This document shows positions 58,651 to 64,000 of a stretch of 64,000 bases of DNA, piece after piece (within the stretch, counting starts at the first letter, position 1; each line of letters starts with the position of its first letter). Origin of the DNA: Druceiella hillmani (taxonomy: Eukaryota; Arthropoda; Insecta; Lepidoptera; Hepialidae); contig JAYKKI010000003.1 of the NCBI GenBank assembly GCA_039881145.1, positions 8,453,501-8,517,500 on the forward strand, given 5' to 3'. The notes under the pieces were generated by a model that saw only the letters and a list, made by a program, of their open reading frames with translations, was not told where the DNA came from and did no database searches. The translations under genes and the position numbers were made by a program.

Positions 58651-61614
58651 TAATTTCGATTTGATAATGTCCACCGTTATGTCAATGCCGCAACGTTTAA
58701 TTACGGTAATCATTTGTGAACATTTTTCGGGTAGTGCTGCTAATAAGGGTGAATGTTTACTGTATATCCTGTGTTCTTTAATCTTTGATTAGCTTCAACT
58801 ATTCACACATATTTATAATATTAAATACGAAAACATAATATTACAATTTTCACGACTAATTAGAATAAGGCTACAAAGTGGCCAAATTCTGTATGAAAAA
58901 CCGGTGTCATCGAATATTCGTTTTAATTTTTTTTCACAACTTTTATTATAAGCTAGATATCCTATCAATATGAATATTTCACATTAATTCAAGAGTCAAA
59001 ATCATTTGCTCGAGAATAACAACGTTTTCGACTGCAAACAACCGATCTTCATAGTCCTCCTGTTCCTTTTAATTATTATTTACTGTTGATTTAATGCGAA
59101 TGCGATGACGGTGTTTTTCCTTCACATGTCGGCTGTAGTTTTTTCCCCAAAAAGTTACGATAATTACTAATTTGCTTGAAATTGTTTATAAAAAATAAGA
59201 AAAAACACGCGGTCACATAATCAGTTATTACTCGGCCGGAGTTTCATATCGGATAGACTGTTTATTTAATTAAAGCCTGACATAGAGATGGTGCTTCACA
59301 ATATAATGCATTGCGGGTATTTATGTTTGTCATCAAGTGCTATGCATATTTACAACAGGAATGGTGCCTCTAACGTAGAAATATAATATTATTTTATTAC
59401 AAATATCAACATATTTTAATAGTTGCCATGCGGGAAGATTATAGTATTAAATTTTTTATTAGGATCACTTTATACGACTTTCATACTACTGCATTTCCCT
59501 TAACACTACCATAAATAGACTCCAAATATATAAGAGACCCCTAGTATAAAGATACTCCTAATTCTGGATGAAATAATTTTCACCAAAAACTTTTTTAAAT
59601 TCCAGTAATCACCCTTCTCGCTCTTATTGTCTTGAATGTATACTAATTTCACGAAGTCCGAGAGAAAAATTACATTAACTAGAATATTTCAACGTTTTTA
59701 TTGATATTAAACAATTTGGTCACGTTTGGTGGCATTCCTAAAGTTCTTTATGCAGCAGGTCGGTTTAAACATATAATTTTTAAAAATCTTAATCCAATCG
59801 ACCCACAAGTCATTCTTAACTTAATACATTTCATTACATTTTATTTCAGTATCCCCGTACTCTTTGTAATTTCTCATCTGTTGTAAGTAGTTGTTTACCC
59901 AAAAAAATTTAAAATTTGGTTTTCATCAATAACCTAAATAAAAAATATTGCAATTATTACAAACAACTTAATTTTTAACTTTAAAAAATTGACTATATGG
60001 GTGAATAGTGTAAAAAATATTAATTAATAAAAATTAACTATATGGGTGAATATACATAACTTTTCAAGGTGAATAGTTCTATCGAACTATTTGTCAATTT
60101 TAATTATATTTTTTATTATATTACGTTCGCAAATATTTTTTATTTTTTAGTATATTATTAAATATTATATTATAGTTCTTTTTAGGATAGAAACTCAAAA
60201 TATAAAATTAGCTAATTTTACAATTTTGCCATTTCCAGATTTGAGCTAAGGAACCACAAATTATGCACAAATTTCAAGTCCTTGTTTTACTTTGATTCGC
60301 AAATTAAATTTCTAACAGATAAATGAACGGATTTATAAATAACGTCATAAACATTTCCGTCAATAGTATTGTGTGTCGCTATAGTAAGGGTTCGTGTCCC
60401 GTTACTCAGCAGTATACGTTTTTTCTTCTTCTTAATAGTAGTACAGTTTCCATTTCTCAATTTATTTCTTATTTATTTTTTTTTGATAAGCTTTGAATAT
60501 AGGAAATGAATTTTTCAAAGAAGTCAGCAATATATTACTCAATTATTTATATGAGTAGAGCAAACTATTAAATACTATTCTCTTTCTAAATTCTAAGATA
60601 GATATAATCTTAATCCCAACTGAGATAACTATGTTGTGAATACAGAAAGATTTTTCAAGGACCTTACTTTAAAATCGTAGATGTAAGGGAGTCTTCGGGC
60701 CTGACGTAGGCACGAAGACTTCCTTACGATTTCGTACTGTATGTCTATTTTAGAACTTTTAAATTAACTAATGATTCAAGATAGCAGGTAACATTATATT
60801 TTTATAATACCTTTACCGCAGACATTATTCAAGCATTACGGCAACAAATTTGGAGTAAAATATTTTTTAAATTCTAAATGATCCAGAAAGGTTATAATTT
60901 ATACGACGATTGCTCAGGTAGCGTTAAATACGATCTCAGAATACATTAACTTTTGTAAATGAGGATTTAGTAAGATAAATTTAAAACAATAACATATTGC
61001 AAATATTAGGTTTAAGTCATGATCTTATCACAACCCCCACCCTAAAAAAATATACTTAATTTCTCATAAAATAAACTGCTAAACTAAAAGTACTTGTTCA
61101 AAATACAAATGTTTGCATAAAAATATGAATTAACCTTAATTACTACTATAAATGTTTAAAATAGAATTGAAATGTTTAAAATTGACAACCTAAGTAAACA
61201 AGTCGCAACTTTGTTTGAAAATTTTTCTTTTGCATATTTAATCCCCGAACGATATCTTTGTTTATATAAATATCAGTTAACACTAGATTTTAAAGATAGT
61301 GTGTTCAATGCAATACATCATTCAATAAATTTCAATTAAACTATGTTTTGATTGTATCTAAATTGAACAATTACTTATTTTTTTTAGTAAAAAACTAAAA
61401 TAAAATTTAATTACAGTGAGCGAAGTAATTCAAAATGAAAACTCGGAACTTACTTTTATCGATGCCTTAATTATAACTGAAAAAACAATTTTATTATCAT
61501 GATAGATTCTAAAATATTATTTACTAAAATAATTAATCCTCAAATCGATCAATTGCTAATTTCGAATTAACTATGAAGAATTATTATTCATTTTTAATCA
61601 CGACGAAAAAAAAA

Positions 61615-61616
<2 letters not shown>
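58649..61616. other. AT-rich non-coding stretch
   Basis: No gene recognised. It contains a small direct duplication ('actatatgggtgaata' at about 59991 and 60040) and the 60683-60727 hairpin. Confidence 0.55.
60683..60727. repeat. 15 bp hairpin (one G-T mismatch)
   Basis: gtaagggagtcttcg (60683-60697) and cgaagacttccttac (60713-60727) are complementary apart from one wobble position, around a 15-base GC-rich loop. Outer bases aaatc and gattt extend the stem past a 6-base bulge. It is GC-richer than the surroundings, as in a terminal hairpin or small MITE. Confidence 0.6.
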
Positions 61617-61656
<40 letters not shown>

Positions 61657-61680
61657 TTATTTATTTATTTATTTATTTAT
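61617..61680. repeat. (TA)n followed by (TTTA)n
   Basis: A TA run to 61653, then TTTA repeats to 61680. Confidence 0.95.
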
Positions 61681-62044
61681 TCAATTATTGTATACTAATT
61701 TAGTTTCCTATTCAGTTTTGTTAATTTTATTATAAATTAAAATTACGTATTTTTCCAAATGTCATTATTACATACACAGTCAAAAATAGTGCTTAAAACT
61801 GTCTTTTTAAACATTCCAGAGGTTAGAGTTGATTCAAAAAGTGTTTCTTTAAAAAGTATTTTTGTACCCATTTGATGCAAAACTTCTTCTTTTCTTGAAA
61901 TTAATATTATTTTTTAGTTCATTTTATATTCCACATCAATATCATAACCCAGTCATGTATTTACGAGGTTCGTTAATATTATTTCTCAGATTTTATTATA
62001 TTAGCTCGGATTTTATTATATACACAATAGCCATCAAATATGTT
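61681..62044. other. AT-rich flank of the copia remnant
   Basis: The frame 61862-62059 has no domain. Nothing else is recognised. Confidence 0.5.
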
Positions 62045-63240
62045 TTTAATGGATTTTGAATCCTATTTTGAAGAGTCATTTGAATTAAAAATTTTAATAT
62101 TTGATAAATTGGGTTTCTTACCAAACCACATGTCCATAGGAGTTTTACCAGCAAGTGATATTGTAGGTGATCGGTTTATGATGTAGACAGCTGTCGCTAG
62201 CACATCTCTCCAGAACAGGTTCAACAATTAAGCATCAAACAATATACATTTAGCACTTTCTACCAGGGTTCTGTTCATTCTCTCTACAAGACCATTCTGC
62301 TGCGCCGAGTACGGAGTTGTTGTTTGATTTTCAATTGTATGCCTATTTAGAAAGCTTAGGAAGTTTTCAAATTCTTTATTACAGTATTCGTTTCCATTAT
62401 CTGAACGAACAGCTTTTATCTTTCTTTCAATTTCACGTTCTACTTTATTTTATTATCTTTAAAAACTTCTAGCTCACACATTTTATCTTTAAGAAAATAA
62501 ACGTGAATTCTCTTTGTCTATAAAGGTAAAGTAATATGTCATACCTCCCAGTAACACTTGCTCCATAGGTTCATATAAAACAATGTAGATTGGTTGTATT
62601 GGTTATGAAGCTACAATATTGGTTCAACCAATATTGTTATAAGGCAATCGACTCTGTTTCCCTCTGAGGCAGGTTGCACATGTAATAATGTTATCCTTGT
62701 CTTGAAATGGTTCAACTCCTTAAGTTCATTCCGGTATCTTGCTAACAGCTGAAAAATTCGAGTGTCCCATGCGTCTATGCCACCAGACAACATCATATAA
62801 TTCTTACGACAACATCATATAAATCTCTGAACACGTAAATTTGGAAAATACTTCCTTATGAGTGTTTAACAAATATAGGTTGTTTACTAATGTGGCTCAG
62901 CATAATAGTTTGCCATTTTCGTCATAAATATCTCTAAAATTTCTCTAAAATCCTTCATCTCTAAAATTTACCTAACAGCTATTTATCACCATAGCACTGA
63001 GTAACGAGAGATTGGCAGCAAGTTTATATATGTACATAAGTTGTCTTACCTGAATTTCGTTATCATGATCATCATTAATTAATAAATGAATGTTTCCCAT
63101 ACTTTTAGCATATAGCAGTGTCTTATTGGCAGCAGTTATGTTGGATATAGGGTCTTATTGGCAACAGTTATTTTTAATTTTCTCGCTGTGTTTTTACTTC
63201 TTCCTTTAATCGGATCACCCTCAGCTACGATGTTGTTAAT
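62045..63240 (-). pseudogene. Ty1/copia pol remnant (GAG-pre-integrase and integrase)
   Basis: From 63200 downward the minus strand shows 'INNIVAEGDP', 'GNIHLLINDDHDNEIQVRQL', 'MYIYKLAANLSLLS' and 'YDENGKLL', the protease-to-integrase spacer. The zinc-binding GAG-pre-integrase part follows: 'WHRRMGH' (about 62760-62782), 'GVEPFQDKDNIITCATCLRG' and 'KQSRLPY'. The integrase core is best preserved, with 'KAVRSDNGNEYCNKEF', 'PYSAQQNGLVERMNRTLVES' and 'FWRDVLATAVYIINRSPT', ending 'GKTPMDMWFGKKPNL' at about 62090. The second Asp and the Glu of the DDE triad are present; the first is not identifiable. There is one stop in the last ~120 codons and more upstream. RT and LTRs are missing. Confidence 0.85.

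Positions 63241-64000
<760 letters not shown>

Overview
The window is strongly AT-rich eukaryotic DNA, almost certainly from an insect. It has long (TA)n and (CA)n microsatellites and decayed transposons of several insect-typical classes. Short repeat tails of the type 'aatcaaaatcggttaagcgg ... ctttcgcatttataata', 'cccatttgaggtaaggaacc' and 'ttaaccgacttcaaacaatg' are familiar from Lepidoptera and some other insects; the order cannot be fixed from this window. No intact host protein-coding gene, rRNA or tRNA gene was recognised. Nearly every open frame is a chance ORF, an ORF through a (TA)n tract, or a piece of a dead transposon.

Layout. 1-9.2 kb is non-coding and carries a ~2.2 kb repeat unit (copy A, 1990-4200) plus the first half of a second copy (B, 5155-6060). 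The matching second half (C) lies 14 kb away at 20050-21720. A gypsy-like LTR element remnant sits at 9.2-10.4 kb and a Jockey/CR1-like LINE remnant with a GC-rich 5' region at 13.05-14.77 kb (minus). R1/LOA-like LINE pieces lie at 22.9-24.5 kb (plus), followed by an unresolved, less AT-rich stretch to 26 kb. A second Jockey-like reverse transcriptase remnant is at 26.2-27.6 kb (minus).

28.4-33.1 kb holds a decayed but almost complete Helitron Rep/helicase gene (minus). Its middle, including the Rep HUH motif region, is replaced by about 1.15 kb containing a (TA)n tract. A palindromic MITE (34.11-34.40 kb), an RTE/SINE-like tail (34.44-34.75 kb) and a tRNA-derived SINE (35.56-35.80 kb) follow.

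42.3-46.2 kb is a long inverted repeat: two ~850 bp arms, about 97-98% identical where compared, separated by ~2.15 kb and each carrying the same small ORF. 47309-49388 is a structurally complete hAT transposon (perfect 14 bp inverted ends, 8 bp target duplication) whose transposase is broken. Two Ty1/copia pol remnants (minus) lie at 57.2-58.4 kb and 62.0-63.2 kb.

The genes here do not form a pathway. The region reads as a graveyard of at least seven transposon classes, as in heterochromatin, a degenerate sex chromosome or a large intergenic or intronic gap. The items most worth a second look are the Helitron pseudogene, the long inverted repeat (possible hairpin-RNA locus), the split non-coding repeat with a better-conserved ~75 bp core seen at up to five places, and a perfect 24 bp hairpin at 53158-53216.
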